Part shown: positions 22,702-34,216 of the stretch, piece by piece
Position numbering within the stretch: position 1 is the first letter of the stretch
Layout of the letters: the number at the start of each line of letters is the position of its first letter
From: Hevea brasiliensis
Taxonomy: Eukaryota; Streptophyta; Magnoliopsida; Malpighiales; Euphorbiaceae
NCBI RefSeq assembly: GCF_030052815.1
Contig: NC_079504.1
Coordinates: forward strand, 90,370,533 to 90,434,532
DNA: 64,000 nt
Direction: 5' to 3'
Translations under genes and position numbers: made by a program
The notes under the pieces: generated by a model
Seen by the model: only the letters and a program-made list of their open reading frames with translations
Databases searched by the model: none
What the model was told of the DNA's origin: nothing

Positions 22702-23332
22702 TCTTTTGTCTTTTGTCTTATGGAAGACCAAAAAATCAATTTAATCAAATTAATAATTATGGGATTTATGGCATCATGCATGATGTCATCTTCCTTCACT
22801 TTTTCATTTTCTCTTTTTCTTTATTTATTTTTCTATTAGTTCTTTAATTTAATTCCCGACTCCAAAATTTTCTTTTCTCCGATTTTATTTGACAATTAGG
22901 TCAGGAGTCAGCTCTCGGGGTCAATTGACCAAATTGCCCCTCGTCGGTTTGCAAATAATCCAATATTTCTTCTGGCTCCCGGACCTAATTATTTGACTGG
23001 CTTAACAGTTCTTTTTCATGATTTTTTCTTTTCCACTGTGTTCATAAGGGTCCTAAGGACCACAGCGTCACATTTTATGATTCAAAATTTGAGTTTAAAT
23101 TGACTTCGCAGTCGTTCCCGAGAAGGTCATCCATCGCTGTGACTCTCGGCTCGTTTAACTTCTTATGTTCTGTTTTTCTTATTTATACTTAACTAATTTG
23201 CAATCACTAATTATTTGTGTTTATGGTTTGTCTAGTTGTCTTAAGAGTGATTTTAAACCCCTTAATTTTCCTGACCGACTCCGGTCACCGGAACAGTGAA
23301 ATATACCAGGCTATACCAATAGGGGTGTTACA
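22702..23332 (-). repeat. N3 3' LTR, remaining piece (LTR 5' end)
   Basis: Continues N3's LTR after N3a; the same arrangement is uninterrupted in N4a (about 37000-37640). It has the near-perfect palindrome GGCATCATGCATGATGTCAT around 22768 and ends with GGTGTTACA at 23332, next to the N3 polypurine tract. Confidence 0.9.
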
Positions 23333-23346
23333 ATTCTCCCCCCCTT
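23333..23346 (-). other. N3 polypurine tract
   Basis: On the minus strand AAGGGGGGGAGAAT abuts the LTR start TGTAACACC. Position and composition are typical of a gypsy plus-strand primer. Confidence 0.9.
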
Positions 23347-23394
23347 AAAATAAATTTCATCTCAAAATTTTACCTGGTATTAATCTCTGAACAG

Positions 23395-23829
23395 CTATGG
23401 GTGTTGTCTCCTCATGTCCTCTTCTTGTTCCCAAGTAGCCTCCTGGCCTGAATGATGGTTCCACAGCACTTTCACCAACGGTATCTGCTTGTTCCGTAGC
23501 TGTTTCATCTCATAAGCCAGAATCTCTATGAGTTCTTCTTCATAGGTGAGGTTTGGATTCACTTCAATTTCTTCTACTGGTAGTACATGAGATGGGTCTG
23601 ATCGATACCTCCTCAACATAGACACATGAAAGACATTATGTATCTTCTCCAACTCTGGACGTAGAGCTAAACGATATGCTAAAGGATCCACTCTTTCCAG
23701 AACCTCATATGGCCCAATGAAACGAGGACTCAGTTTCCCCTTTCTGCTGAATCTCATAATTCTCTTCCAAGGAGAAACTTTTAGGAAAACTTTCTCACCC
23801 ACTGCATACTCAATATCCCTTCTTTTCAA
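23395..23829 (-). pseudogene. N3 integrase C-terminus and chromodomain-like tail
   Basis: An unbroken 144-codon stretch, the end of the polyprotein. Motifs in order: YAVGEKVFLKVSPWKRI, GKLSPRFIGPYEVLERVDPL (intact GPY/F), HNVFHVSMLRRYRSDPSH, LTYEEELIEILAYEMKQL, and VKVLWNHHSGQEATWEQEED, the chromodomain-like end. It is better preserved than the same region in N3a and shares many residues, so N3 and N3a are related chromoviruses. Only the natural stop ends it, about 50 bp before the polypurine tract. Upstream integrase is frameshifted. Confidence 0.92.
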
Positions 23830-23904
23830 ATCAATGTAGGACTTCTAACGGTCTAATGCAGTCTTAAGTCAATCTCTGATCACCTTAATTTTCTCTTCAG
23901 TCTG

Positions 23905-24808
23905 CTAAACAATTTCGGGTCCAATCATCTTTCTTTCACCCATGTCATCCCAACACAATGGGGTTCTACATTTTCTGCCATACAAAGCTTCATATAGAGG
24001 CATCCCAATGCTTGATTGGTAGCTGTTGTTATAAGCAAACTCAATCAAAGGCAAGTGTGTGTCCCAACTGCCCTCAAATTCAATCACACAAGCCCATAGC
24101 ATGTCCTCCAAGATCTGAATTACCCTCTCGGGTGGCCATCATGCGTGGGTGGAATGCGATCAAGTTCAATCTAGTTCATAAGGCTCCCTGAAGACTACCC
24201 CAGAATCTAGAAGTGAACCTAGGATCTCCGTCTGATACGATGGATACTGGCACTCCATGCAGTCTCACAATCTTATCAATGTACAACTTGGCCAATCTTT
24301 CTAAACTGTAGTCCATCCGAACTGGCAGAAAATGAGCAGACTTGGTTAGTCTGTCAACAATGACCCATACTGCATCATGACTCATCTGTGTCCTCGGAAG
24401 TCCCATCACAAAATCCATCGTTATTCTCTCCCATTTCCATTTTGGTACTGGTAGTGGATGTAACAACCCAACGGGTACTTGATGCTCTGCCTTCACTTGC
24501 TGACAAGTTAGGCATTTGGAAATAAACTCTGCCACATCTCTTTTCTTACCCATCCACCAGTAATGCTCCTTTAGCCCTCTATAGATTTTTGTGCCACCAG
24601 GGTGCATGGCAAAAGGAGACTCATATGCTTCCTTCAAAATGATCTGCCTCAAATCCACATCATTAGGAACACACATTCTGCCTTGGTGTAGCAGTAGACC
24701 ATCATCTTTGACTGAGATTTCTGGTTTCTTACACTGCTTGTCTTCTTCCAACAGCTTCTGATATTTCTGATCATTCTGAGCAGCCATTCTAATCTGATTA
24801 ATCAACAC
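23905..24808 (-). pseudogene. N3 integrase, zinc and catalytic domains
   Basis: Two frames. From 24808 to 24176: an intact HHCC-type zinc domain ([19 protein letters not shown] ... [12 protein letters not shown]), the first Asp in [24 protein letters not shown], and the second Asp in [14 protein letters not shown] (Gly replacing the usual Arg). The frame stops after SLQGAL. A frameshift and damaged bases between 24176 and 24111 remove the usual FHPQTDGQSE motif; the third catalytic region resumes at 24111 in another frame ([39 protein letters not shown]). Probably inactive because of the frameshift. Confidence 0.9.
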
Positions 24809-26275
24809 TGGCTGTACATGCCATGCAACTGCTGTCTGCCCCTCATCATTAACTCTAAGCTGGCATGTAATGATCTCAACTCATGTACCATAGACAAAGG
24901 AGTAACCCGTAGACTAGCCATAGTCTTGCGACTTAAGGCGTCAGCCACAACATTAGCTTTCCCTGGCTGATAGTCTATCAGACAATCATAGTCTTTTATC
25001 AATTCTAACCATCTCCTCTGTTTCAAATTCAACTCCTTCTGAGTACCCAAATACTTCAAACTCTTATGATCTGTGTAGATGTACCACTTCTCCCCATACA
25101 AATAATGCCTCTAGATCTTAAGAGCAAACACAATAGCTGCAAGCTCCAAATCATGTGTCGGATAGTTCCTCTCATGCAGTTTTAGTTGGCGTGATGCATA
25201 GGCAATGACATTTTGATCTTGCATCAATACACAACCTAACCCATTGTGAGAAGCATCACTATATACTGTGTATTCTTTACCCAGAGTAGGTAAAGTCAGG
25301 ACTAGAGCTTCAGTCAAACATTTCTTCAATTTATCAAAACTCTGTTGGCATTTATCCATCCACTGAAATTTCACATCTTTTCTAAGCACCTTGGTCAATA
25401 GAGATGCCAACATGGAGAATCCCTTCACAAATCTATGGTAGTATCCAGCTAAACCCAGAAAACTGCAAATCTGCGTGATTTTTCTAGGTGGCCTCCAATT
25501 AAGGACAACTTCAATCTTACTTGGATCTACCTTGATGCCCTCTTCTGATACTACATGCCCCAAGAAAGATATTTCCTTCAGCCAAAATTCACACTTCGAT
25601 AATTTGGTATATAGCTGTTTCTCCCTCAAAGTCTGCAGTACAATCCGCAGATGTCTATCATGCTCTTCTGTACACCTCGAATAGACCAATATATCATCAA
25701 TAAATACCACAACAAACTGGTCGAGGTATGGTCTGAAGATAGTGTTCATCAGATCCATAAAAGCAACCGGAGCATTAGTTAACCCGAATGGCATAACCAA
25801 GAACTCATAATGGCCATAGTGGGTTCTGAAGGCAGTTTTAGAAATACTCTGCTCTTTGTACTTTCAGCTGATAATAACCTGATCTCAGGTCAATTTTGGA
25901 GAACACAGCTGCACCCCTCAACTGATCAAACAAGTCATCAATGCGGGGCAATGGATATCTATTCTTTATTGTCACCTTATTCAACTGTCGATAATCAATA
26001 CACAAGCAGAGAGTGCCATCCTTCTTCTTAACAAATAACACTGGCGCTCCCCAAGGTGACACACTAAGGTGGATAAAGCCCTTGTCAAGCAACTCTTGCA
26101 ACTACACTTTTGACTCTTTCAATTCTGTAGGTGCCATTCTATACGGTGTTATGGAGATTGGGTCCACACCAGGAATAACTTCAATCTCAAACTGCACCTC
26201 TCTTTTTGGAGGTAATCCTGGCAATTCATCAGGAAACACATCTAGAAAGTCACATACAGTAGGGATGTCCCTTTT
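24802..26275 (-). pseudogene. N3 reverse transcriptase and RNase H
   Basis: Read from 26275: DFLDVFPDELPGLPP linker, then a TAG where Gln is expected (near 26103), [44 protein letters not shown]; a frame change near 25840; [21 protein letters not shown] (catalytic pair intact), [18 protein letters not shown]; RNase H begins at [14 protein letters not shown] and ends at [10 protein letters not shown] and [17 protein letters not shown] near 25110 replaces Trp in ALKIWRHY. Gag and protease upstream are absent: the sequence joins LTR 5'-end sequence at about 26275. Confidence 0.92.
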
Positions 26276-26605
26276 TAACAGTTCTTTTTCGTGATTTTCC
26301 CTTCTCCACTATGTTCGTAAGGGTCCTAAGGACCGCAGCGTCACATTTTACGGTTTGAAATTTGAGTTTAAATCGACTTCGTAGTCGTTCCCGAGAAGGT
26401 CACCCATCGCTGTGACTCTCGGTTCGTTTAACTTATTATGTTCTATTTTTCTTATTTATACTTAACTAATTGGCAATTACTAATTATTTGTGTTTATGAT
26501 TTATCTAGTTGTCTTAAGAGTGGTTTTAAACCCCTTAATTGTCTGGACCGACTTCAGTTACCGGAACAGTGAATTATACCAGGCTATACCAATAAGAGTG
26601 TTACA
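26276..26605 (-). repeat. N3 5' LTR remnant (~330 bp)
   Basis: Matches the 5' end of the N3-family LTR (compare 23010-23332), from the AACAGTTCTTTTT block to the terminus at 26605. Left of about 26275 the sequence is pol. The boundary AACAGTTCTTTTT has short T runs on both sides, so microhomology-mediated deletion is possible. Confidence 0.85.
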
Positions 26606-26701
26606 GCAGAACCTTAAACAGATCCTTTAGCCGTGGTAGTAGGTAGTCCAGATCTACGGGCACTAGTACAGTCTTTAGCAAACTGCCGCGTACCACCACA
26701 G
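26606..26701 (-). pseudogene. HOST gag second zinc knuckle, island between N3 and N4
   Basis: Minus-strand reading gives CGGTRQFAKDCTSA, the second half of a CCHC knuckle whose first Cys is encoded on the far side of N4 (44256-44313). A stop (TAA) follows a KGSV motif, and the frame then continues at 8921 across N3. It includes the left CACAG (26697-26701) and right GCAGA (26606-26610) TSD copies. Confidence 0.85.
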
Positions 26702-28814
26702 TGAAGGAGTGGAAGCATGAAAATCATTAGATTAGAACATAGAATTCAAAAATTTTCTTCTAGGGTTTCATGCGTCATGCCACATCCATTATGTGCCTAA
26801 TTGATTTCAATGTTCAATTGCATATTAAAACACTTTCAATATGTATTAGGATCTATATTTTCCATTTAAGATTTTTCAATTAACAAATTAATTCATTTGA
26901 ACCCTAGATTGATACAAGAATATGTGCACTATCCTTTAGATGCACTGTAGATGTAATTGGTACCTTTGTGAATCACCTAGGACCCCAAGAGTTGTCCCTG
27001 TAAGTTGTCCGCACCAAGATCACCAATGGCAGCCCCTAAACCAGCTTTTCAAGTCTTGCAAACCAATTAGAAATTAGGGATTTACCTTTAGAGAGGTTGT
27101 AGATTTGTATAGGACACTAGAAACAATTTCTAGCAATTTTAATTCAAAAAGATTTGGGCAATTCTCTTTAAGTTGATGTGAGAAGAAGAAGAAGAGAGGA
27201 GTGCACCATAGGTGGCTGCACCTTTTTTGAGAAAATCAGAATCTATTTTATTTTTTTTTTCTTTCTTTTCCGTTTTATAATTAGGTCATCACTTAAAACC
27301 CTTGCCACATGTCATCACCTGATTGCATCTTAATTTTAATTGACCTAATCATATTAAGCCAAGAGTCAAAGCTAGATTTAATCTTGACTTTGATCACCCT
27401 GCATGATAGGAAGACAAATGGCAAACTTATATGGTGCCATGTGTCACCATCTCATGGTGCCTTATGTCACCCTGTGAAATGACCAAATTACCCTTGTATT
27501 TTAATTTTGAGTTCTCAATCCAAAATAATTATTTCTCCTCTTCTAATCAATTTATATAAAATATAAATTAACTAATTAATCTCTATTAATTAATTTCTCA
27601 TAATTAAATTCATATTTAAACACTTTAAACGTAAATTTAACTTATACTATATATCCAATAGCCTAGATTTAGTTTCAAGCCATGCTAAGGACTTTGCAAT
27701 CTTATTACAAACCAAACTTATTTAATTAATCAATTAAAAACTTTAATTAATCAATTAAATCACATTTAACTTGGTGATTATCTTGTGTATGTGTGTGACT
27801 TACTATGCTTATCACTAATTAGCAATGAGTTATGATATTAACTCTTAATATCATCAGAACTCTTTCTTACCATAAATGATTTCTCTAAATCATTTTAGAC
27901 ATCTCATAGACTATGGTTGACACCTAGCATAGCATGCCATGACCACCCAATCAGTAACAAGGAATACCTTTAAATAAACCTATAATCATATGTTACCATG
28001 CACTAGAATCTCTTTGTTACAAAATCCCAATTCGAGCTAGAGTCATGGTTTATGTCAAAACCCCATTTGCTATGAATATTATGTTCTTTTTAATTCCAGT
28101 TCTTGATTAATTAGATTTTCTTGTCTAAACTCTTTTATGACTAAATCTGTCTGTCCTGGCTAGGAACTTGCAACATCAAGAACAATTAAATGAACATAAG
28201 ATTTTATCCCTATTTACTTAGGGTATTAGATTCCATCTTGATCAACACCTACCTCCATATACAACTAGTAGGAGCCAACACATGCCCATATACCCATACA
28301 CAGTACAAGTATGAAAGTAGTTTCAAACTCAAACCACCTATAAACATGATAACTATGTTATCTCAGGTCTAAAGATTATATGCACTGATATGATATATGA
28401 TAATGTATTGACAAGAGTAAACTCCATGTGCTTGTTATATGCATCACTGGTTCGGCCTACTTATCATGTATAAGTGCCTATCATGTTTGTTATATGGCAT
28501 GAGACTCACCATTCCATCTTATTTATATCTCATATAAATACCTTGGGAACAAACATGATTGCAATTTTTCTGGATAAGTCATGTCCTTATTGTGAAGTAT
28601 CCTCGATTGTGAACCAATTTATGATACTTTGTGCTAGAAATATTGTCACTCATATTCTTAACAACTTAAGAATAGAATTTCTAACAAAATATCAATGGAC
28701 TTTTTCTATTACACATAAATACATTATGTAAATGGAAAAGTGAAATTGCCTTTTACTAATAAAATATTTACTAGATACATACTAAATGATATGCTCTAGG
28801 GTATACTACTAACA
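26702..28814 (-). repeat. N4 left LTR (3' LTR, 2113 bp)
   Basis: Left end TGAAGGAGTGG, right end ATACTACTAACA; on the minus strand it begins TGTTAGTAGTATAC and ends TTCA. The equivalent right LTR is found in three pieces between 33983 and 44255. Open frames at 28190-28372 and 28474-28731 are not genes. Confidence 0.92.
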
Positions 28815-28828
28815 ATCTCCTACTAGCA

Positions 28829-30109
28829 CTAAAGCCATTCATTACAATATCTTAGACCCATCTTCTTAAGATGTCGGTCTAACTGAGCTTGTGACATAGG
28901 CTTCGTGAATGGATCAGCTGGATTTTCAACTGATGTTATTTTCTGCATGGCTATATCGCCTCGCCTAACTATTTCTCTGATAATGTGGTAGCTCCTTTTT
29001 ATGTGTTTGGATTTCTGGTGAGATTGGGTTTCCTTATATCCAAACAGCCTCTTTTGCAGCATCTGATACAGTAATATACTCGACCTATGTAGTGGAATCA
29101 ATAGTCATACTCTATTTGAAACTCTTCCAACTGACTGCCCCTCTATTACAAATGAACACAAACCCAGAGGTAGACTTTCTATCATTGATATCTGATTGAA
29201 AATCAAAATCAGTATAACTATCCAATTGCAAGTCACCATCTCTATAAATCAAGAATAAATCCTTAGTTCTTCTCAAGTACTTAAGGATATTCTTGACAGC
29301 TATCTAGTGTTCTAAACCTGGATTGGATTGAAACCTGCTAGTCAAACTAACAGCATATGCGATATCCGGCCTAGTACACAACATTGCATACATCAAACTT
29401 CCAATAGCCGAAGCATATGGAATCCTGGCCATTTAATCTCTTTCTTCAAGTATATTTGGAGACATCTATTTAGAAAGGTGGATACCATATCTCACTGATA
29501 ACAATCCTCTCTTGGAATCAAGCATGTTAAACCTCTTTAACACCTTTTCCAAGTATAGACTTTGGGATAAACCAATTATTCTTTTCGCTCTATCTCTATA
29601 GATGCGAATTCCAAGAATATAGATTGCCTCCCCTAAGTCTTTCATGGAGAATGTAATTGACAACCATACCTTTACAACTGTCAACATACCTGTGTTATTA
29701 CCCATCAACAAAATGTCATTCATATATAAGATAAGGAAAGTGACAGCACTATCACTAACCTTCTTATATACACATGGTTCATCCTCATTTTTGATAAAAC
29801 CAAATGACTTAATGGCTTCATCAAAATGGATGTTCCAACTCCTTGAAGCATGTTTCAACCCATAAATGGATCAATTTAGCTTGCATACCTTGGAACCATC
29901 TAAGGATTCAAAACCCCTAGTTCCAAGAAAATGTTTTCTTCAATGTATTCATTGATAAAAGCTGTTTTGACATCCATCTGCCAAATCTCATAATCATAGT
30001 ATGCAACTATTGCTAATAGAATCCTAATTGATTTAAGCATGGCAACAGGCGAGAAAGTCTCCTCATAGTCGATTCCTTGCCTTTGGCGAAACAATTTCGC
30101 TACTAGCAT
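28829..30109 (-). pseudogene. N4 reverse transcriptase and RNase H
   Basis: Read from 30109: FRQRQGIDYEETFSPVAMLK, WQMDVKTAFINEYIEE (first catalytic Asp), a break to 29858, then WNIHFDEAIKSFGF, CVYKKV, and the catalytic box as YMNDILLMGN; copia elements have YVDD here, so one catalytic Asp is Asn. Next GEAIYILGIRIYRDR, SLYLEKVLKRF, then RNase H with several stops between 29466 and 29101 ([35 protein letters not shown]) and its tail KHIKRSYHIIREIVRRGDI and PADPFTKPM. The natural stop is near 28829. Stops and the YMND change rule out activity as read. Confidence 0.92.
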
Positions 30110-30123
30110 TGCTTTATAGTTCT

Positions 30124-30612
30124 TTACCTTTCATAAGAACCAATTTTCTTCTTGAAAACCCATTTATTCCCTATAGGTACAATACCTTCAGGTGGGTCAA
30201 CAAGATCCCAAACTTGATTCTTATAAATGGAATCAATTTCGGATTTCATAGCTTCAATCCATTTTGAAGAGTCTATATCTGATATAACTTCTTCATAGGT
30301 AAGTGGATCATCTCCATGATCTACTTCTTCATGAGTCAACAACTCTTGTTCATCTCCATGAAGGAAACCATATCTCATTGGTGGGTGAGATATCCTGGTT
30401 GATCTACAAGGAATTACTATAAATGTTTCATCAATTGGTGTAGGTTGACTAAATGGATCTATATCCATTTGATCTGTTGGTTAGTCAGAATTCTCCAATT
30501 CTAATTCTATTTGCTTTCCTTTGCCTCCTTCTTGAATAAACTGTTATTCAAGAAAAGTGACATCTCTACTTGCCACAACCTTTTATGATGTAGGCAAATA
30601 AAAATAATATGC
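30124..30612 (-). pseudogene. N4 integrase-RT linker
   Basis: Minus-strand reading gives SRDVTFLE after the integrase joint, then an acidic stretch, the CRSTRISHPPMRYGF motif, and WIEAMKSEIDSIYKNQVWDLVDPPEGIVPIGNKWVF split into recognisable parts at the start of RT. This is the usual copia linker leading into RT (KWVFKKK). TAA/TAG stops occur near 30585 and 30480. Confidence 0.85.
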
Positions 30613-31153
30613 CATGTTCTTTCAAGTATTCATCAAATTCAGTACTTAGGTATTCATCTCCACGATCTGATCGAAGAGTTTTAATACTTTTTCCTGTTTG
30701 ATTTTCCACTTTAGATTTAAATTCTTTAAATTTTTCAAAGGATTCATGTTTGTATTTCATCAAATACAAAAACCCAAACCTTAATTTATCATCAGTAAAG
30801 GTAATAAAGTAATGAAAACCACCTCTAGCCATTTCTTTAAATGGACCACATCCATCACTATGTATTAACTCTAAAATATTTTCAGCTCTTAGTCCTTGTC
30901 CAACAAAGGGTGATCTAGTCATTTTGCCCTGAAGGCATGATTCACAAGTTGGAGTAGGCTTAGAACCCAATGAGGATAAAATCCCCATTTTCTCCAATTT
31001 TGCAATCATATCTTCTACAACATGACCTAATCTTAAGTGCCAAATATATTTTGAACTTGAGTTGATTTTCACCATGGCATTGTATTCTTTTAGATTGCTT
31101 GCATTCATTTTGTGTTTATAATTATTATCTAAATAATAAAAACCATCATGCAT
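30613..31153 (-). pseudogene. N4 integrase, truncated in its catalytic core
   Basis: Pre-integrase zinc motif WHLRLGHVVEDMIAKLEKMG ... CESCLQGKM, core start LIHSDGCGPFKEMARGG (first Asp), and TLRSDRGDEYLSTEF (second Asp) are present. After EYLKEHGI the reading jumps, in another frame, to YYFYLP and SRDVTFLE; the segment carrying the third catalytic Glu and most of the C-terminal domain (several hundred bp in relatives) is missing, with a joint near 30613. The deletion alone would abolish strand transfer. Confidence 0.85.
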
Positions 31154-31228
31154 ATAACCTGACCTAACATATTTATTTCCAAAATAAATATTACAAACAT
31201 CATTTGTGAACTGAAATTCACAGCCATT

Positions 31229-31894
31229 TCAAGTCAAACTAGATATAGAAATGATGTTCTTAAAAGCATCAGGTACATATAAAATATTATTTAAACACAA
31301 AACATTTCTAGACATGTAAAAAGATTTAGATCCTATGGCTAAAGCTTCAACAGTTGAGCCATTGCCAATATGAAGTCTAACATCTCGAGAACACAAGCTG
31401 CTTCTATTCGCTAGTTCCTGCATATCATAAGAAATGTGAGAATTGGCACCAGTATCTAAAACCCAAGCTGTAGATGAACTATGAGCATCATCAGCATCTA
31501 AATAACAAGATATAGACATACCTTCTGAAGGTGTATCCTTCTTGTCCTTCAAAGAAGCAAGATATTCTAGGCAGTTCCTTTTCCAGTGCCCATCCTTCTG
31601 GCAATGGAAACACTTTCCTTTGCTTCCATCAGCTTTGGCCTTCCCCTTCAGTTTGGCTATTTTCTTGGAAGGACCAAGAATTTGAGGTTTCTTTTTCTTA
31701 TTGCCCTTCTTCTTATTGGACTTTCCATTAGAAGAAGATGCAATCAAAGCTACCTCTTTTCCTTTATTGCTCAACATATTCTTTTGGGCAATAACCAGCA
31801 TGTTAAGTAAACCAGCCAAGGTGTATCCCTGCTTAGTCATATGGAAATTTGTCACAAAATTCCCAAATGACTCAGGTAGGGACTGAAGGATCAA
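31229..31894 (-). pseudogene. N4 gag zinc knuckle and aspartic protease
   Basis: From 31894: LQSLPESFGNFVTNFHMTK and LLNMLVIAQKNM (gag), a Lys-rich stretch, one CCHC knuckle CFHCQKDGHWKRNC, then the protease with an intact active site WVLDTGANSHISYDM, and IGNGSTVEALAIG. Knuckle and DTG are intact in one continuous frame, the best-kept part of N4. The frame stops near 31229, before the pre-integrase. Confidence 0.92.
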
Positions 31895-32383
31895 ATCCGT
31901 CTGTAGCTAGAAATCCATGTGAAAGTCAAGATGTTCTAGTTGCTCAATCAACTGAATCATCTTGTGGACATGATCCCTAACATTCTGTCCCTCTAACATC
32001 CTCATGTGGAATAGCTATCTAGATATCTCATACCTAGCATTCCTGCTGTGCTCACCATATAACTCTTGTAGATGAAGGAGGATCTCAATTGCATATTGCA
32101 TATTTTCATGTTGGTTTTATAACTCATTACTCATAGAAGCAAGCATGTAACACTTGGCTCTCATATCATGCTCCTTCCACTTGTCCAAAGTTTCATGTTC
32201 CTCTTGAGTGGCCTCTGGAGGTAAAGGACTAGGAACCTTTGAGTCTAGAACATATCCTATATGTTCAAGGTTCAGGACAAGTTTCAAATTTCTGAGCCAA
32301 TCAAAAATAGTAGGTCCTGTCAATCTATTGTGATCAAGTATGCTCGCAAGGATATTGGATAGTGGTGGTTGTTGTGTGCTCAT
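31895..32383 (-). pseudogene. gag: N4 gag N-terminus
   Basis: ATG at 32383 opens MSTQQPPLSNILASILDHN, LTGPTIFDWLRNLKLVLNLEHIGYVLD and ATQEEHETLDKWKEHD, CYMLASMSNEL, as in copia gag proteins of the UBN2 type. A TAA ends this frame at about 32117; the same protein continues with LQELYGEH and MLEGQNVRDHVHKMI to 31895 with two further stops, joining the next frame at LILQSLPES. Non-functional. Confidence 0.9.
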
Positions 32384-33968
32384 TATTATCAGAAGAATAA
32401 CTATAGAAAATAACCAGATTAATTAGTAAATATATCATATAATTAACCAAAATGATTATGGTCTTTTAATGAAATTGGTCCTCCCACTAACTTAGCGAAT
32501 CCTACACTTCCAAAGTAGGAAACAGAAATCCTAGTTGAATGGATTTCTAGTGGGTGATTGAATTCTTATAGTCTTATTAATCATCCTCATACACATCCAT
32601 TATTGGAATTACAATAAACTGTAAGTGAGCAACTCCTTGCCCATCACATCTCATGTGAGGTTCAATCATTTACCTAGCCCCTAATGCTCAAATCTCAGGC
32701 ACATCCATTATTGACTTATCTTGCATTAGTTAAGTTGATCCCATTGAGCCAGTAAACATGCAAATAATTTTAATGTCCTCAGGCACATCCATTATTGGCC
32801 ACCAAACCATTTACATATTTACAACATCTCATGCTTAACAATTATTCTTAAGAAAATCTCTTAAATTAATTGCATCATACGCGAGTATTTAAAATTTTTT
32901 AAAATAATTGCCTCAATGGAGGGCCCATGATATAATTATTTTAATTATACCATTTCCAACTTAATCATTTGTTTGGAAGATTTAGTGGTCGGCTTAATTA
33001 CTATTATGGTCTCACTTTGCACATTATCAAATTAGCATGCATATATCTTATACTTGCATACATTCCCATACATCTCATGCATACATGGATAAATAAATAA
33101 TATGGTATGATCATGGACTTTCTAAGGGATTCAATTATGAGTCACCAAGAATTGAATCAGGGCATTCCTAGGTGCATTTCATTTATTAATATTACAATAG
33201 TTGCTGAAGGAGTACATAATCAACATTTAATCTTGAAGTCCTCCCACTGGTCCCACTAATGGTCTTGACCTCTTTGATCTTCTTGCAATCAAATTACATA
33301 GTAATCCTTGGCATACCAAGGCAAATTTACAAGAACATGGACTTTAAAGTCCTCAAATAAATGAAATTACAATCCAAAAATATTATAACAATTATAATAC
33401 AATGCCACAAAATTAAAATTAATTATTTTACAACCCAAAGAAAAATAAAAGAAATAAATCCAATCACATTGGTCTTTTATTGTCCATGATCATCCATCAT
33501 GCATATTACCATTTAACAATTAAATAAAACATACATACTAAAATTAAATTGAATATCTCATATTCAACTAAAAAATTTAGATTTGAATCTCATTCAACCA
33601 AATTTAAAAATTTAGATTTGAATCTTATTCAAAACAAATTTAAAAATTCAGATTTGAATCTCATTCAAACAAATTTAAAAATTCATATTGTAATCTCATT
33701 CAAACAATTGAATCAAAATATAATTGTGTGATTAAAACTCCTAATTAAACATTTTAATTAGTCATGGGCCTAATTATGGGCCTTGAAACCAAGCCCACAC
33801 TCAAGCCCAAAAACCATGCGCATGGTTGAATGAACCAAACCATGGGCACCAATGGTGCTCTACACCTTACCGCCACATTGTTAGTCTAAACAGCAATGAA
33901 TCAATCAATTTTTGATCAAATCACACAATTAAATCAGATATTAAATAATCAAAATGGCAAATATAGTG
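32384..33968 (-). other. N4 long untranslated leader
   Basis: About 1.6 kb between primer site and gag ATG, with no coding stretch. It contains a block of repeated AGGCACATCCATTATTGG-like phrases near 32590, 32697 and 32780, and the 36-bp minisatellite at about 33554-33706. No function assigned. Confidence 0.7.
33554..33706. repeat. ~36-bp tandem repeat in the N4 leader
   Basis: Core GATTTGAATCTCATTCAAAC recurs at 33580, 33615, 33651 and (diverged) about 33687, a 35-36 bp period and about four copies, joined by AAATTTAAAAATT. The open frame at 33549-33731 is a result of this repeat. Confidence 0.9.
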
Positions 33969-33980
33969 GCTCTAAAACCA
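33969..33980 (-). other. N4 primer binding site, mutated iMet type
   Basis: Minus strand reads TGGTTTTAGAGC, two mismatches from TGGTATCAGAGC, two bases past the LTR end at 33983. Confidence 0.7.
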
Positions 33981-33982
33981 AT

Positions 33983-34216
33983 TGAAGGAGCAAAAGCATA
34001 AAAATTGTTAGATTAGAGCATTGAATTCAAAAATTTTCTTCTAGGGTTTCATGCATCATGCCACATCCATTATGTGCCTAATTGATTTCAATGTTCAATT
34101 GCATATTAAAAAACTTTTAATATGTATTAGGATCTACATTTTCCATTTAAGATTTTTCAATTAACAAATCAATTCATTTAAACCCTAGATTGATACAAGA
34201 ATATGTGCACTAACCC
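33983..34216 (-). repeat. N4 right LTR, piece 1
   Basis: TGAAGGAGCAAAAGC start, matches 26702-26940. Ends at AACCC where N4a is inserted; continues at 37646. Confidence 0.92.

Larger units (their letters stand above)
8922..26605 (-). mobile_element. N3: Ty3/gypsy chromovirus, 5' half deleted, interrupted by N3a
   Basis: Minus-strand element flanked by GTAGA (8917-8921) and GCAGA (26606-26610), a 5-bp TSD with one transition. In element order: about 330 bp of the 5' LTR (26276-26605), then directly the end of protease/start of RT, RNase H, integrase, chromodomain-like tail, polypurine tract, and a 3' LTR (23332-22702 joined to 11823-8922) split by N3a. The 3' part of the 5' LTR, primer site, gag and most of protease are gone in a single deletion. 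HOST gag reads through when N3 is removed. Confidence 0.88.
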
